DNA of 64,000 nucleotides from an uncultured Eggerthellaceae bacterium (GTDB lineage: Bacteria; Actinomycetota; Coriobacteriia; Coriobacteriales; Eggerthellaceae): assembly GCA_937892845.1 (NCBI GenBank), contig CALBGP010000028.1, positions 199,076 through 263,075 of the forward strand, given 5' to 3'. Within the stretch, counting starts at the first letter, position 1; the number at the start of each line of letters is the position of its first letter. Under the pieces are notes generated by a model, which was not told where the DNA came from, ran no database searches, and saw only the letters and a list, made by a program, of their open reading frames with translations. Position numbers and translations under genes: made by a program. Positions 40,481-49,049 of this stretch are shown here, piece after piece.

Positions 40481-42271
40481 ATGGATAGAAACGAATTTGC
40501 CGTCCTCAACGTGCTGCGCCACGGGCAGGTTGCTCCGCAGCGGGACATCGCGGCCGCCTGCGGTCTGTCGGTGGGGACGGTGAACCGCACGTGCCGCACG
40601 CTTGCCCAGAAGGGCTTGGCCGCGGCAGTGCAGTCAGGGGGAATGACGGTCACCGAAGAAGGCCTTGCCTCCCTTGAGCCCTATCGCGTTGAGAACGCCG
40701 TCATCATGGCCGCCGGGCTCTCTTCGCGTTTCGCCCCCATATCCTATGAGAAGCCCAAGGGCCTGCTTGTGGTGAAAGGGGAGGTGCTCATTGAGCGCCA
40801 GATCCGCCAGCTGCATGAAGCCGGCATTACCGATATCACCGTCGTTGTCGGCTATAAGAAAGAGCATTTTTTCTATCTGGAAGATAAATTCGGCGTGAAG
40901 ATCGTGGTCAATGCCGAATACGCATCGCGCAATAACAACTCTTCGCTTATGGTGGTGCGCCGAAGCCTGGGCAGCACCTATATTTGCTCCTCGGACGATT
41001 ACTTCTCCGTCAATCCCTTCGAGCCCTATGTCTACCGTGCGTATTACGCCTCGGTACGCGTCGAAGGGCCCACGGATGAGTGGTGCATCAAACCCGGCCG
41101 CGGCGGCCGCATCGAATCGGTCGCCGTTGGTGGAGCCGACGCGCAGATCATGCTGGGACAAGTGTATTTCGACCGGGCGTTCTCGAAGCGATTCGTCGAG
41201 ATTCTGGAGGCTGAATACAATCGCCCTGAAACGGCAGGCAAGCTCTGGGAGGCCATTTACGTCGATCACATCAAAGAGCTGGATATGTATGTGCGCCCGT
41301 ATCCCGAAGGCGTCATCCATGAGTTCGACTCCCTTGATGAGCTCCGTGAGTTCGACCCATACTTCCTGCGCAACGTCGACTCGGATATCTTCACCAACAT
41401 CGCATCCGTGCTGGGCTGCGACCTGGACTCCGTTCATGACGTGTATCCCCTCAAGCAGGGTCTGACGAATCTGTCGTGCCATTTCGCCGTAGGAGACGAA
41501 GAGTACGTCTACCGGCATCCTGGCGCGGGAACGGAGCATCTCGTAAACCGCGCCGCCGAGATGGCCGCTCAGTCTGTCGGCCATGATCTGGGCCTTGATG
41601 ACACGTTCATCTATGAGGATCCGGCGGTCGGCTGGAAGATATCCCGCTTCATACCTGACGTCCGCACGCTGGACCCTTCGGATCCGGCGCAGATCAGGCA
41701 GGCCATGGACATGGTGCGAACCCTGCACGAATCGGGGGCGAGCGTTGAGCGCTCCTTCGATTTCTTCGACGAATCGTGCCGCTACCTTGATTTGATCGGG
41801 GAGTTGAAGGGCGAAGTGGAGATTCCGGGTTTTGCCGACATGGCTGCCAAGATCGCCCGCTTGAAGGCCTTCGCCTCCCAAGACGGTGCCGAAACCTGCC
41901 TTTCCCACAACGATTTCTTCGAACTCAATCTCCTGCTTGACCGGCAGGGCAAGATGTATCTCATAGATTGGGAATACGCGGGCATGTCTGACTACGCGAG
42001 CGATTTCGGCACCTTCACCGTATGCTGCCGCCTGGACCGTAGCCAGGCAGAGGAGGCCCTCGGGTTCTACCTCGGCCATCTTCCCACCGAATCCGAGCGC
42101 AAGCATTGCTTCGCGTATGTGGCGCTGGCGGGTTGGTGCTGGTACGTGTGGTCCCTGTTCAAGGAGGCGCAGGGCGGCCATGTGGGCGAATGGCCCTATG
42201 TCTACTACCGTTATGTCGTCGAATATCTGGATCTTGTCCTCGGGTGGTATGAAGGCGGGCTTTCTGATTAG
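40481..42271 (+). CDS. Winged-helix / LicC-like cytidylyltransferase / LicA-like kinase fusion, copy 3
   Basis: This 596-residue protein has the same plan as the genes at 9778 and 12427. The winged helix at residues 1-65 is well preserved (PQRDIAAACGLSVGTVNRT). The LEPYR linker leads into the cytidylyltransferase (VIMAAGLSSRFAP...EKPKG), and the kinase has SHNDFFELN (His476, Asp478) and LIDWEYAGM. The ATG at 40481 follows GGGAGGAG by about 11 bases. It stands alone, divergent from the aminotransferase operon and convergent with the patatin gene. Its preserved helix-turn-helix and strong upstream repeat make it the best candidate for the regulatory copy. Confidence 0.86.
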   Translation: MDRNEFAVLNVLRHGQVAPQRDIAAACGLSVGTVNRTCRTLAQKGLAAAVQSGGMTVTEEGLASLEPYRVENAVIMAAGLSSRFAPISYEKPKGLLVVKGEVLIERQIRQLHEAGITDITVVVGYKKEHFFYLEDKFGVKIVVNAEYASRNNNSSLMVVRRSLGSTYICSSDDYFSVNPFEPYVYRAYYASVRVEGPTDEWCIKPGRGGRIESVAVGGADAQIMLGQVYFDRAFSKRFVEILEAEYNRPETAGKLWEAIYVDHIKELDMYVRPYPEGVIHEFDSLDELREFDPYFLRNVDSDIFTNIASVLGCDLDSVHDVYPLKQGLTNLSCHFAVGDEEYVYRHPGAGTEHLVNRAAEMAAQSVGHDLGLDDTFIYEDPAVGWKISRFIPDVRTLDPSDPAQIRQAMDMVRTLHESGASVERSFDFFDESCRYLDLIGELKGEVEIPGFADMAAKIARLKAFASQDGAETCLSHNDFFELNLLLDRQGKMYLIDWEYAGMSDYASDFGTFTVCCRLDRSQAEEALGFYLGHLPTESERKHCFAYVALAGWCWYVWSLFKEAQGGHVGEWPYVYYRYVVEYLDLVLGWYEGGLSD

Positions 42272-42316
42272 ACAGGCGATGAGGGGTTTGCGCGTGCTGC
42301 CTGCCGGGTGCTCCGG

Positions 42317-43231
42317 TTACTTCTCCAGATACTCCTGCAGCGCCGGCCACTGGCGGGCGGCTTCTGCATACCCCTGCTCATAGAGAGCGAAGAGTTTGGC
42401 GGGGTCGTGCTCCATGTTTGAGATGGTCACCGGTTCGGGCGGGCGGATCATGAAGATCTTTCCGGTGTCATGCATTGCCTGGACGCGCCTGCGCGTGCGG
42501 TTGTATTCGAAGTGGCGGTGCTCCATGCGCTCCAGGAACAGCGGGTAGTCCGAATAGACGCGCTTTGCCAGGGGCAGGAGCTTGTCAGGGGATTTACGGT
42601 AATCCTCCGACTGGGTGAGCACGACGATGTGCTTGTCGGTGTTTCCCAGCATAAGGGAGAATCCCAGCGGGATGCTGTCGCAGGTGCCGCCGTCAAGCAG
42701 CTTGAGCCCGTCAACCTCGACGACCTTGCTGACAAGCGGAAGACTGGCCGATGCCACCAGATAGGGCACATCGGCTCGGCCATCTTCGACTACGTGGTAG
42801 TCCGCTTCGCCGGTTTCCAGGTTGCTGGCCACGCTGATGAGGGTGCAGGGCGAGTGGTTGAAGGCTTCGTAATCGAAGGGATCGAGCTCGTCGGGGATTT
42901 CGCGGAACATGAAGTCCACGCCCAGGGCGCTGCCCGTGCGGGCGAAGTTGGCCATGGACAGATAGCGGGGATCGCCGGCATACTTCGTGTTCAGGTAGCA
43001 GGTGCGTCCCAACTCTCCTGCAACGTAGTTGTAGCCGTTGAGCGCCCCGGCCGAAGTTCCCATGACGGTTTTGCACCACAGGCCATGATCCATGAAGAAG
43101 TCCAGTACACCGGCGGTGAACTGTCCTCTCATGGCCCCGCCTTCAAGGACGAGGTTCACGTTGACCGCGTCGCATCCTGCATAGGCGGGTTCGCGCGTGG
43201 TGGCTGTCTGCGTGGAGTACGACTGCTTCAT
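42317..43231 (-). CDS. Patatin-like phospholipase
   Basis: This 304-residue patatin (PF01734) has the complete catalytic set: the oxyanion loop LEGGAMRG (residues about 29-36), the nucleophile Ser60 in MGTSAGALNG, and Asp180 in LLDGGT. There is no signal peptide, so it should act in the cytoplasm or at the inner face of the membrane on phospholipid or another acyl ester. It is convergent with the third fusion gene. A link to phosphoethanolamine or phosphocholine supply from lipids is conceivable but unsupported. Confidence 0.85.
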   Translation of the reverse strand: MKQSYSTQTATTREPAYAGCDAVNVNLVLEGGAMRGQFTAGVLDFFMDHGLWCKTVMGTSAGALNGYNYVAGELGRTCYLNTKYAGDPRYLSMANFARTGSALGVDFMFREIPDELDPFDYEAFNHSPCTLISVASNLETGEADYHVVEDGRADVPYLVASASLPLVSKVVEVDGLKLLDGGTCDSIPLGFSLMLGNTDKHIVVLTQSEDYRKSPDKLLPLAKRVYSDYPLFLERMEHRHFEYNRTRRRVQAMHDTGKIFMIRPPEPVTISNMEHDPAKLFALYEQGYAEAARQWPALQEYLEK

Positions 43232-43425
43232 GGCGTCCTCGGCTCTCTTCTCTGTATGGGGCGCAATGTGTCTTCGCCCTTCGTTTCGTCAGTGTCCATG
43301 GTTGCCCATGCGACCTCCAAGGTCAAGCGCAAGCGGTTCATTGTTTCCCACTTGTGGCATTACTGCAAAGTTCGCCGTTCACCGAGGGTTCTTCCTTCCG
43401 CATATTGCGGTGCGGCTGCTTATAT

Positions 43426-43442
43426 GTTACTATTCAGGTAAC
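43426..43442. promoter_or_regulatory. Inverted repeat GTTAC-N7-GTAAC in the trxA promoter region
   Basis: A 17-base imperfect palindrome with five-base perfect arms lies 56 bases before trxA, next to AT-rich -10-like sequence. Its size suits a dimeric winged-helix redox or stress regulator. The regulator is not identifiable. A six-base hairpin (43458-43474) follows in the leader. Confidence 0.4.
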
Positions 43443-43497
43443 AAATAGAGGAGCCGGGGACCCACAAGGGGTCCGGTCAATCCGAAAGGAGCAGATC

Positions 43498-43806
43498 ATG
43501 GCACAGGTTATCAGCACGCAGGAATTTGAGAGCAAAGTCATCAACGCACAGGGTCCCGTTCTGGTGGATTTCTTCGCCACGTGGTGCGGTCCGTGCAAGA
43601 TGCTCGCGCCCGTTTTGGATGAAGTGTCTGCAGAGGTTGCAGGCAAGGCCCAGGTCTACAAGGTTGATGTTGACCAATCGGCGGATCTTGCCAACCGCTA
43701 CGGAATCCGCAGCGTGCCCACGCTGATGGTGTTCGAAGGCGGCAAGCCGGTTCGCACCGCCATGGGCGCACAGCCCAAGCACAAGCTGCTTGAGCTTATC
43801 GGCTGA
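43498..43806 (+). CDS. trxA: Thioredoxin
   Basis: This 102-residue thioredoxin carries the classic active site ATWCGPCKM (Cys30, Cys33) and the cis-Pro loop GIRSVPTLMVF. It reduces protein disulfides in the cytoplasm using electrons from thioredoxin reductase, whose gene follows. The ATG at 43498 follows GAAAGGAG; a longer in-frame reading upstream runs through the promoter region and is rejected. The length is normal for the family. Confidence 0.95.
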   Translation: MAQVISTQEFESKVINAQGPVLVDFFATWCGPCKMLAPVLDEVSAEVAGKAQVYKVDVDQSADLANRYGIRSVPTLMVFEGGKPVRTAMGAQPKHKLLELIG

Positions 43807-43885
43807 ACAGACTCTGAGGGTCAAGACGCTGCCGGGAAAAGGGATTTCTGGGAGGTTTTGGCCGGATGGTTGTCGCGAAGAGCAC

Positions 43886-43913
43886 GATGCCGCTGATTTC
43901 AGCGGCATCTTTT
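43886..43913 (+). terminator. Terminator-like hairpin directly before trxB (possible attenuator)
   Basis: A perfect 10-base stem with a four-base loop ends in TTTT at 43910-43913. The trxB ribosome site TAGGAGG starts two bases later and the trxB ATG is at 43930. Read-through would determine how much trxB is made from the trxA promoter. Confidence 0.75.
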
Positions 43914-43929
43914 CGATAGGAGGCTCATC

Positions 43930-44919
43930 ATGGATGCTGTTTTGAATTCTTCCTGCGGTGTTGCCTGTTCCGGACAATCCCAGGACGGTGTTTTGGATGT
44001 GGCGGTCATCGGTGCGGGCCCGGCGGGTCTGACCGCTGCGTTGTATGCCGCGCGAGCCGGCATGTCGGTTGCGGTGTTTGAGAAGCTGGGACCCGGCGGC
44101 CAGATGGTCACCACCGAGCATCTGGATAACTACCCGGGGTTCGAAGACGGCGCTGAACCGTTCTCCCTGGCCTTCGCCATGGATGGCCAGGCCCGCAGAT
44201 TCGGCTCCAAGACCGTCTCGGATGAGGTCGTAGGGCTGGATCTTTCCTCCGACGTCAAGAAGCTCACGTGCGCTTCCGGAGCCGAATACTTGGCTTGGAC
44301 GGTAATCCTTGCCACAGGTGCATCTCCGCGGCGCTTGGGCCTCGAGGGCGAAGAGGCGCTGGTCGGGCGCGGCATATCGTATTGCGCCACCTGCGATGGC
44401 GGATTTTTCCGCGGCAAGAAGGTGGGGGTTGTGGGCGGCGGCAACACGGCTGTCGGCGATGCCCTCTACCTGTCGCGCATTGCCGAAGAGGTCCATCTCA
44501 TCCATCGCCGCAATGAGCTGCGCGCCGATGCCGTCTATGTTGATGCGCTGCCCGCTGCAGCCAATGTCGCGTTTCACGGCAACACCCGCGTGACTGCCCT
44601 CCATGCAGGCCAAGACGGGCTTGCGTCGGTGACGCTTGCGGGCATAGATGAGGCTGGAGCCTCTGAAGCGGAGCTTGAGCTCGACGCCCTGTTCGTTGCC
44701 ATCGGCAGCACCCCTAACACCGCGCTTCTGGACGGCGTTGGGGTCGATCGCGACCGGGCGGGCTATATCGTTGCGGACGAGACGTGCGTGACCTCGGTCG
44801 AAGGCCTGTTCGTGGCAGGGGATGCCCGTACCAAGGCTCTCCGACAGGTCATCACCGCCGCTTCCGATGGGGCGAACGCGGCCACTTCGGCCTTCGAATA
44901 CATCTCCGTCCGCCGTTAA
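43930..44919 (+). CDS. trxB: Thioredoxin reductase
   Basis: This 329-residue FAD/NADPH enzyme has the N-terminal FAD motif VIGAGPAGLTAALYAARAG, the redox pair Cys152/Cys155 in YCATCDGGF, the NADPH-binding VVGGGNTAVGDALYL, and the C-terminal FVAGDARTKALRQVITAASDG. It reduces thioredoxin in the cytoplasm. A short N-terminal extension with two Cys (NSSCGVACSGQ) precedes the FAD domain, which is unusual; a start closer to the FAD motif cannot be ruled out. It lies 123 bases after trxA, behind a terminator-like hairpin. Confidence 0.94.
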   Translation: MDAVLNSSCGVACSGQSQDGVLDVAVIGAGPAGLTAALYAARAGMSVAVFEKLGPGGQMVTTEHLDNYPGFEDGAEPFSLAFAMDGQARRFGSKTVSDEVVGLDLSSDVKKLTCASGAEYLAWTVILATGASPRRLGLEGEEALVGRGISYCATCDGGFFRGKKVGVVGGGNTAVGDALYLSRIAEEVHLIHRRNELRADAVYVDALPAAANVAFHGNTRVTALHAGQDGLASVTLAGIDEAGASEAELELDALFVAIGSTPNTALLDGVGVDRDRAGYIVADETCVTSVEGLFVAGDARTKALRQVITAASDGANAATSAFEYISVRR

Positions 44920-44956
44920 GGCGCTTGCCGCCGAAGAGACGCGCGGTCCTTCGCCT

Positions 44957-44962
44957 TATAAT
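44957..44962 (+). promoter_or_regulatory. TATAAT -10 box upstream of the lipoprotein gene
   Basis: A perfect TATAAT lies 71 bases before the ATG at 45028. The nearest -35-like element, TTGCCG, is 26 bases upstream and too far. Transcription would begin at about 44969, at the foot of the hairpin at 44968-44998. Confidence 0.45.
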
Positions 44963-44967
44963 CGAAA

Positions 44968-44998
44968 GAAGCCGACGGCGCTTTGGTGCCTCGGCTTC
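44968..44998 (+). other. Strong stem-loop between trxB and the lipoprotein gene
   Basis: GAAGCCGA and TCGGCTTC form a perfect eight-base outer stem, and GGCGC with GGTGCC extends it inside after one bulged base. No T-run follows. It is either the trxB terminator or a 5' hairpin on the transcript from the TATAAT just upstream. Confidence 0.55.
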
Positions 44999-45027
44999 AA
45001 TTGCGTTATGAGGGAGGAAGAATTCAC

Positions 45028-46008
45028 ATGAGACGTATTCTGTCGAAAATTGCGGCCGTACTGAGCGCGGCTGTGCTGATGTGCGACCTGTTCGCCGCTG
45101 CCGGTTGCTCTGGCGGCGATTCTCAGAGTCAGGCTTCGGGATCCATGCGCATCGGTACCATGCAGACCGAGGATTCCCTTCCTTTCTGGGTTGCCCAGCA
45201 GCAAGACCTCTATCGTCAGAATGGCGTCGATGTGGAGATCATCACGTTCCAGAGCGCCCAAGAGCTTTCCACGGCATTCGCTGCCGGTGAAATCGATGCT
45301 GCCATGACCGACATCCAGGTCTCTGCTGCGCTTGTCGCCGGAGGTGTGGACCTGGATCTGGCGTGGGTGACTCTCGGCACCGATCCCTCTCAGGGCCGTT
45401 TCGGCATCATGACCTCCAGCTCTTCCGGCATCACGTCGCTCGAGGAGCTTGCGGGCGTGCCCATCGGCGTCGGGTCCAATACGGTGCCCGAATACGTGAT
45501 GGACAAGCTCATGGCTGCGGCGGGCGTTTCAGAGGCTGATATTGTCGGCGAAGAGATCAAGAAGGTCCCCGTTCGCTACGAGGCCATGGCAAATGACCAG
45601 GTGGCAGCTGCGGCGCTGCCCGGCAGCCTGCTGGCGCTCGGCGAGGCGCAGGGCATGGTCCTGCTTGCCGACGACACGCAGGGTGAAAACATCAGCCAGT
45701 CTGTCCTCGCTGTGCGCGCATCATGGCTCAAGGATGGGGGAGAGCAGGTCCTCGACGGCGTCCGCAATGCGTGGAACCAGGCCGTTGATTCCATCAATGC
45801 GGACCCAGAGAGCTTCCGCGCCCTTCTGACCGAGAAGGCGAATCTGCCCGAACTGGTTGCGGGAACCTATCCGGTGGCCGTTTACCCGCAGGCTAGCGTT
45901 CCCACCCAGGATATGGTCGCCCCGGTTCTCGAATGGATGCAGGCGAAGGGCTATCTTTCGGCCAGCCTATCTTACGACCCTGCAACCGGGCAGCTGCGCC
46001 TCAGCTGA
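45028..46008 (+). CDS. Substrate-binding lipoprotein, NMT1/SsuA-like
   Basis: This 326-residue protein has a lipoprotein signal peptide with the lipobox FAAAGC (Cys27). An NMT1/THI5-like or SsuA-like periplasmic-binding fold follows, with PFWVAQQQDLYRQNGVDVEI, FAAGEIDAAMTDIQ and LEELAGVPIGVGSNTVPEY. It should capture a small ligand such as a sulfonate, nitrate-like ion or pyrimidine precursor outside the membrane. No ABC permease or ATPase gene is adjacent, and a terminator follows at 46021. Partner genes must lie elsewhere. The ATG follows AGGGAGGAAG. Confidence 0.85.
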   Translation: MRRILSKIAAVLSAAVLMCDLFAAAGCSGGDSQSQASGSMRIGTMQTEDSLPFWVAQQQDLYRQNGVDVEIITFQSAQELSTAFAAGEIDAAMTDIQVSAALVAGGVDLDLAWVTLGTDPSQGRFGIMTSSSSGITSLEELAGVPIGVGSNTVPEYVMDKLMAAAGVSEADIVGEEIKKVPVRYEAMANDQVAAAALPGSLLALGEAQGMVLLADDTQGENISQSVLAVRASWLKDGGEQVLDGVRNAWNQAVDSINADPESFRALLTEKANLPELVAGTYPVAVYPQASVPTQDMVAPVLEWMQAKGYLSASLSYDPATGQLRLS

Positions 46009-46020
46009 TCCTCTGATGGC

Positions 46021-46056
46021 AAAGGGCTCCGATTCCACGCGGATCGGAGCCCTTTT
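46021..46056. terminator. Strong terminator after the lipoprotein gene
   Basis: A perfect 13-base stem with a nine-base loop runs into TTTTCGTTT on the plus strand, 12 bases after the stop codon. The convergent aldo/keto reductase gene ends at 46091, so the hairpin may also act on the minus strand. Confidence 0.88.
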
Positions 46057-46090
46057 CGTTTCGGAGGGAGATGGTGTTCGGCGGTGCGGT

Positions 46091-47212
46091 CTATCGGTGC
46101 TCGAAGAGTTTCGCCGCCTGTTCAAGCTGATCGATGATGCCGATCTTTTGGGGGCAGACGCGCTCGCATGCGCCGCATCCTATGCATAGGCTTGCTTCGC
46201 CGCCCGAGGTGTTCCAGTCGTAATTCTCCTGGGCCCGGTGCATATCGCCGAAGCGCGCCAGGATGTTCATGGATTCCAAGATGACGGGGATCTTCACACC
46301 TTCAGGGCATCCTTTGAGGCAGTACCTGCAGTCCGTGCAGGGCACTCCGCCCGCATTGTGCAGGATTTCGCGCACGCGCTCTACGGCCTTCGATTCGGCG
46401 GGGTCAAGGGGGCGCGCTTGGCGGAATGTGGCCACATTGTCCTCGAGCTGATCCATGGCGCTCATGCCGGAGAGCACGGCAAGCACCCCGGGCAGGCTTG
46501 CGCAGAAGCGCAGGGCCCATGACGCCATCGACGCTTCGGGATCCATCTCTTTGAAAACCTCGGCGGCTTTATCGGGGAGCTTGACCAGCGATCCTCCCTT
46601 GACCGGCTCCATGATGACTACCGGCAACCCATGGGCGCGCGCCGCTTCGTAGCACTTGCGCGACTCGATGAGCCCGCTCTCCCAGTCCGCATAGTTGATC
46701 TGCAGCTGGACGAAGTCCATGTCCGGATGCTTTTCCAGCACTTCCTCGAGTGCCGCCGCGTTGTCGTGGATGGAAAAGCCCAGGTGTTTGATGAGGCCCT
46801 GGCTGCGTTTTTCCGCCAGAAACTCCCAGATGCCGAAGTCTTCGAAGCATTGCGTGAGCTCGCCTCCCAGGTTGTGCAGGAGGTAGTAGTCGAAGTACTC
46901 AAGGCCGGTCCGCTTAAGGGACGTGTCGAACATGGCGTGCGCCTGCTGAGCATCTTTTGCCGCCCATGCGGGAAGCTTCGTGGCCACCGTGTATGCCTCG
47001 CGCGGATGGCGGTCAACCAGGGCCGCTTTGAGTTCGGACTCGGATTTTCCATCGTGGTAGCCGTACGCCGTATCGAAATAGGTGAACCCCGCTTCCAGGA
47101 ACGCATCGACCATGGCGCAGATCTGATCATGGTCGAATGTTTCGCCGTCCTCACCCTTGAAGGTGGGCAGCCTCATGAAGCCGAATCCCAGCGGGGCGAA
47201 GTCCTGTGCCAT
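46091..47212 (-). CDS. Aldo/keto reductase with C-terminal 4Fe-4S ferredoxin domain
   Basis: This 373-residue protein has an aldo/keto reductase barrel (residues about 1-275): FTYFDTAYGYHDG holds catalytic Asp and Tyr, VATKLPAW the Lys, and YLLHNLGG the His region. A C-terminal ferredoxin part has CTDCRYCLKGCPEG and CIGCGACERVCPQ, enough Cys for two 4Fe-4S clusters. This architecture is common in strict anaerobes. The physiological substrate is unknown. The ATG has GAGGAACC close upstream on the minus strand. It is divergent from the GNAT gene. Confidence 0.9.
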   Translation of the reverse strand: MAQDFAPLGFGFMRLPTFKGEDGETFDHDQICAMVDAFLEAGFTYFDTAYGYHDGKSESELKAALVDRHPREAYTVATKLPAWAAKDAQQAHAMFDTSLKRTGLEYFDYYLLHNLGGELTQCFEDFGIWEFLAEKRSQGLIKHLGFSIHDNAAALEEVLEKHPDMDFVQLQINYADWESGLIESRKCYEAARAHGLPVVIMEPVKGGSLVKLPDKAAEVFKEMDPEASMASWALRFCASLPGVLAVLSGMSAMDQLEDNVATFRQARPLDPAESKAVERVREILHNAGGVPCTDCRYCLKGCPEGVKIPVILESMNILARFGDMHRAQENYDWNTSGGEASLCIGCGACERVCPQKIGIIDQLEQAAKLFEHR

Positions 47213-47286
47213 GGTTCCTCCGATCCATAGGTTCTGTTATTCTCGACCATTGCATTGTACATAGACTTCTGCGAGGTGGGTCCGTG

Positions 47287-47769
47287 ATGCATGTGGAGGA
47301 AATATTCGATGGCCGCAAGCGGTTTCTCGATCTGCTCCTTTTAGGAGATGAGCAGGAGGACATGGTTGACCGGTACCTGGAGCGCGGTCGCATGTTCGTT
47401 CTGTTCGATGGGGCAGCTGAGCCCGTTGCCCAGTGCGTGGCGGTGTTTCTCGAGGGGTACCCTGCTCCGGGGTCGGACGTTGCAATCGAGGGTGCCTGGG
47501 AGCTCAAAAACATTGCGGTTTGCCCTGAGCGTCAGGGTCGCGGTTACGGCAGGCTTCTCATCTCGCATCTGTTCGAGTCCATTCCTCAGATGACGGCCCT
47601 TTTCGCAGGAACCGGCGACAGCCCGCTCACGGTGCCGTTCTACCGCGCCTGCGGGTTCCGCGAATCCCATAGGTTGCCGGGGTTCTTCCTGGAAAACTAC
47701 GACCATCCTATTTCCGAAGGCGGCGTGCAGCTGTCCGATATGGTGTATTTCGTCCGTATGCGCCCTTGA
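47287..47769 (+). CDS. GNAT-family N-acetyltransferase
   Basis: This 160-residue protein carries the acetyl-CoA pyrophosphate-binding motif A, NIAVCPERQGRGYGRLL, and the late FYRACGFRES block of the GNAT fold. The target of acetylation is unknown. The ATG at 47287 follows GAGGTGGG; an adjacent GTG at 47284 is possible, and the longer reading overlapping the divergent aldo/keto reductase is rejected. It is probably monocistronic, with prfA and its own promoter following. Confidence 0.85.
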   Translation: MHVEEIFDGRKRFLDLLLLGDEQEDMVDRYLERGRMFVLFDGAAEPVAQCVAVFLEGYPAPGSDVAIEGAWELKNIAVCPERQGRGYGRLLISHLFESIPQMTALFAGTGDSPLTVPFYRACGFRESHRLPGFFLENYDHPISEGGVQLSDMVYFVRMRP

Positions 47770-47844
47770 CGGCGCCCATTTCGACGCTTGGACATGGTCA
47801 TACCGTGGGCGGATTCCGCGCGCTTCACCCGCTCTGCGTGCTCG

Positions 47845-47853
47845 TGATATAAT
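47845..47853 (+). promoter_or_regulatory. Extended -10 promoter TGaTATAAT before prfA
   Basis: A perfect TATAAT at 47848-47853 is preceded by the TGn extension. A weak TTCACC lies 18 bases upstream. It gives a leader of about 90 bases ahead of prfA. The rest of the 180-base gap holds nothing else I can recognise. Confidence 0.6.
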
Positions 47854-47949
47854 TCCCAGTTACGAAAAACCAGAAGGCGGCGATGCCTGGCATTTCGTCG
47901 CGGCGCAATCGCCGTCCGCCATCCCATACCATCACATGTAAGGATTGCC

Positions 47950-49008
47950 ATGCGCGAGAAACTTGAGAAGATCATCAGCAGCTACGGCGAATTGGAGGCC
48001 AAGCTCGGCGACCCCGCGGTGCTGTCCGACCAGAAGGAGTACACCCGCCTTTCGCGCGAGTTCTCCAACCAGGCTCCTCTTGTGGCGAAGGCGCGCGAGT
48101 ACGTGCAGGCCTGCGCCGATATCGACGACGCGAAGGAGATGCTTTCCGATCCTGACATGAAGGACTTCGCGCAGGAGACCATTGCTGCGGCGGAGGCTAA
48201 GCTGCCGGCCCTTGAGGAAGACATCAAGTTCATGCTCATCCCGTCCGATCCCGCCGATGAGAAGGACATCATCGTGGAGATCCGCGCGGCAGCCGGCGGC
48301 GATGAGGCCGCCATCTTCGCGGGGGATCTCTACAAGATGTACGAGCGTTTCGCCGCATCCCAGGGCTGGAAGACCGAGACCATGGACGTGTCCCCCTCTG
48401 AAGCGGGCGGGTACAAGGAGATCCAGTTCAAGGTCAAGGGCGACAAAGTCTATTCCGTCATGAAGTTCGAATCCGGCGTGCATCGCGTGCAGCGCGTTCC
48501 CAAGACCGAAAGCCAGGGGCGCATCCATACCTCTACGGCAACGGTTGCGGTCTTGCCTGAGGCGGACGAAATCGATATCGAGATCAATGAGAACGATCTG
48601 CGCATCGACGTCTATCGTGCAGGTGGCCCCGGCGGCCAGTGCGTCAATACCACCGACTCGGCGGTGCGCATCACCCACCTGCCCTCCGGCCTGGTGGTTC
48701 AGTCCCAGGACCAGAAATCCCAGCTGCAGAACAAGATTGCCGCAATGGCGGTTCTGCGCGCCCGCCTTTATGAGAAGATGCTGGCCGAGCAGCAGGCTGC
48801 AGAAGGTGCCGAACGCCTTGCCCAGATCGGCTCCGGTGACCGTGCAGAGAAGATCCGCACGTACAACGGACCTCAGGACCGCGTGACCGATCACCGCATC
48901 GGCTTCAATGGCACGTACAACGGCGTTCTCCTCGGCGACAACCTGGGCGACATCATCACGGCGCTTCAGGCGGCCGACCGTGCCCGCAAGCTTGAGCAGG
49001 CGGTCTAG
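47950..49008 (+). CDS. prfA: Peptide chain release factor 1
   Basis: This 352-residue class I release factor has the GGQ motif in AGGPGGQCVNTTDSAVRITH (Gln230), where it triggers peptidyl-tRNA hydrolysis, and the stop-codon-reading region RVPKTESQGRIHTSTATVAV with PKT at the PxT position. The PxT signature and 352-residue length fit RF1, which reads UAG and UAA, not RF2. The ATG follows AAGGA. prmC, whose product methylates this GGQ glutamine, is 41 bases downstream, the usual pairing. Confidence 0.96.
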   Translation: MREKLEKIISSYGELEAKLGDPAVLSDQKEYTRLSREFSNQAPLVAKAREYVQACADIDDAKEMLSDPDMKDFAQETIAAAEAKLPALEEDIKFMLIPSDPADEKDIIVEIRAAAGGDEAAIFAGDLYKMYERFAASQGWKTETMDVSPSEAGGYKEIQFKVKGDKVYSVMKFESGVHRVQRVPKTESQGRIHTSTATVAVLPEADEIDIEINENDLRIDVYRAGGPGGQCVNTTDSAVRITHLPSGLVVQSQDQKSQLQNKIAAMAVLRARLYEKMLAEQQAAEGAERLAQIGSGDRAEKIRTYNGPQDRVTDHRIGFNGTYNGVLLGDNLGDIITALQAADRARKLEQAV

Positions 49009-49049
49009 CTCGGGCCTGTGTTTAGAGGTTCGGCAGGAGGTTTCGGCAC

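Noticed and set aside
44920..45027. Thiamine (TPP) riboswitch before the NMT1-like lipoprotein gene
   Set aside because: The hairpin there lacks the conserved CTGAGA and related TPP-box elements.
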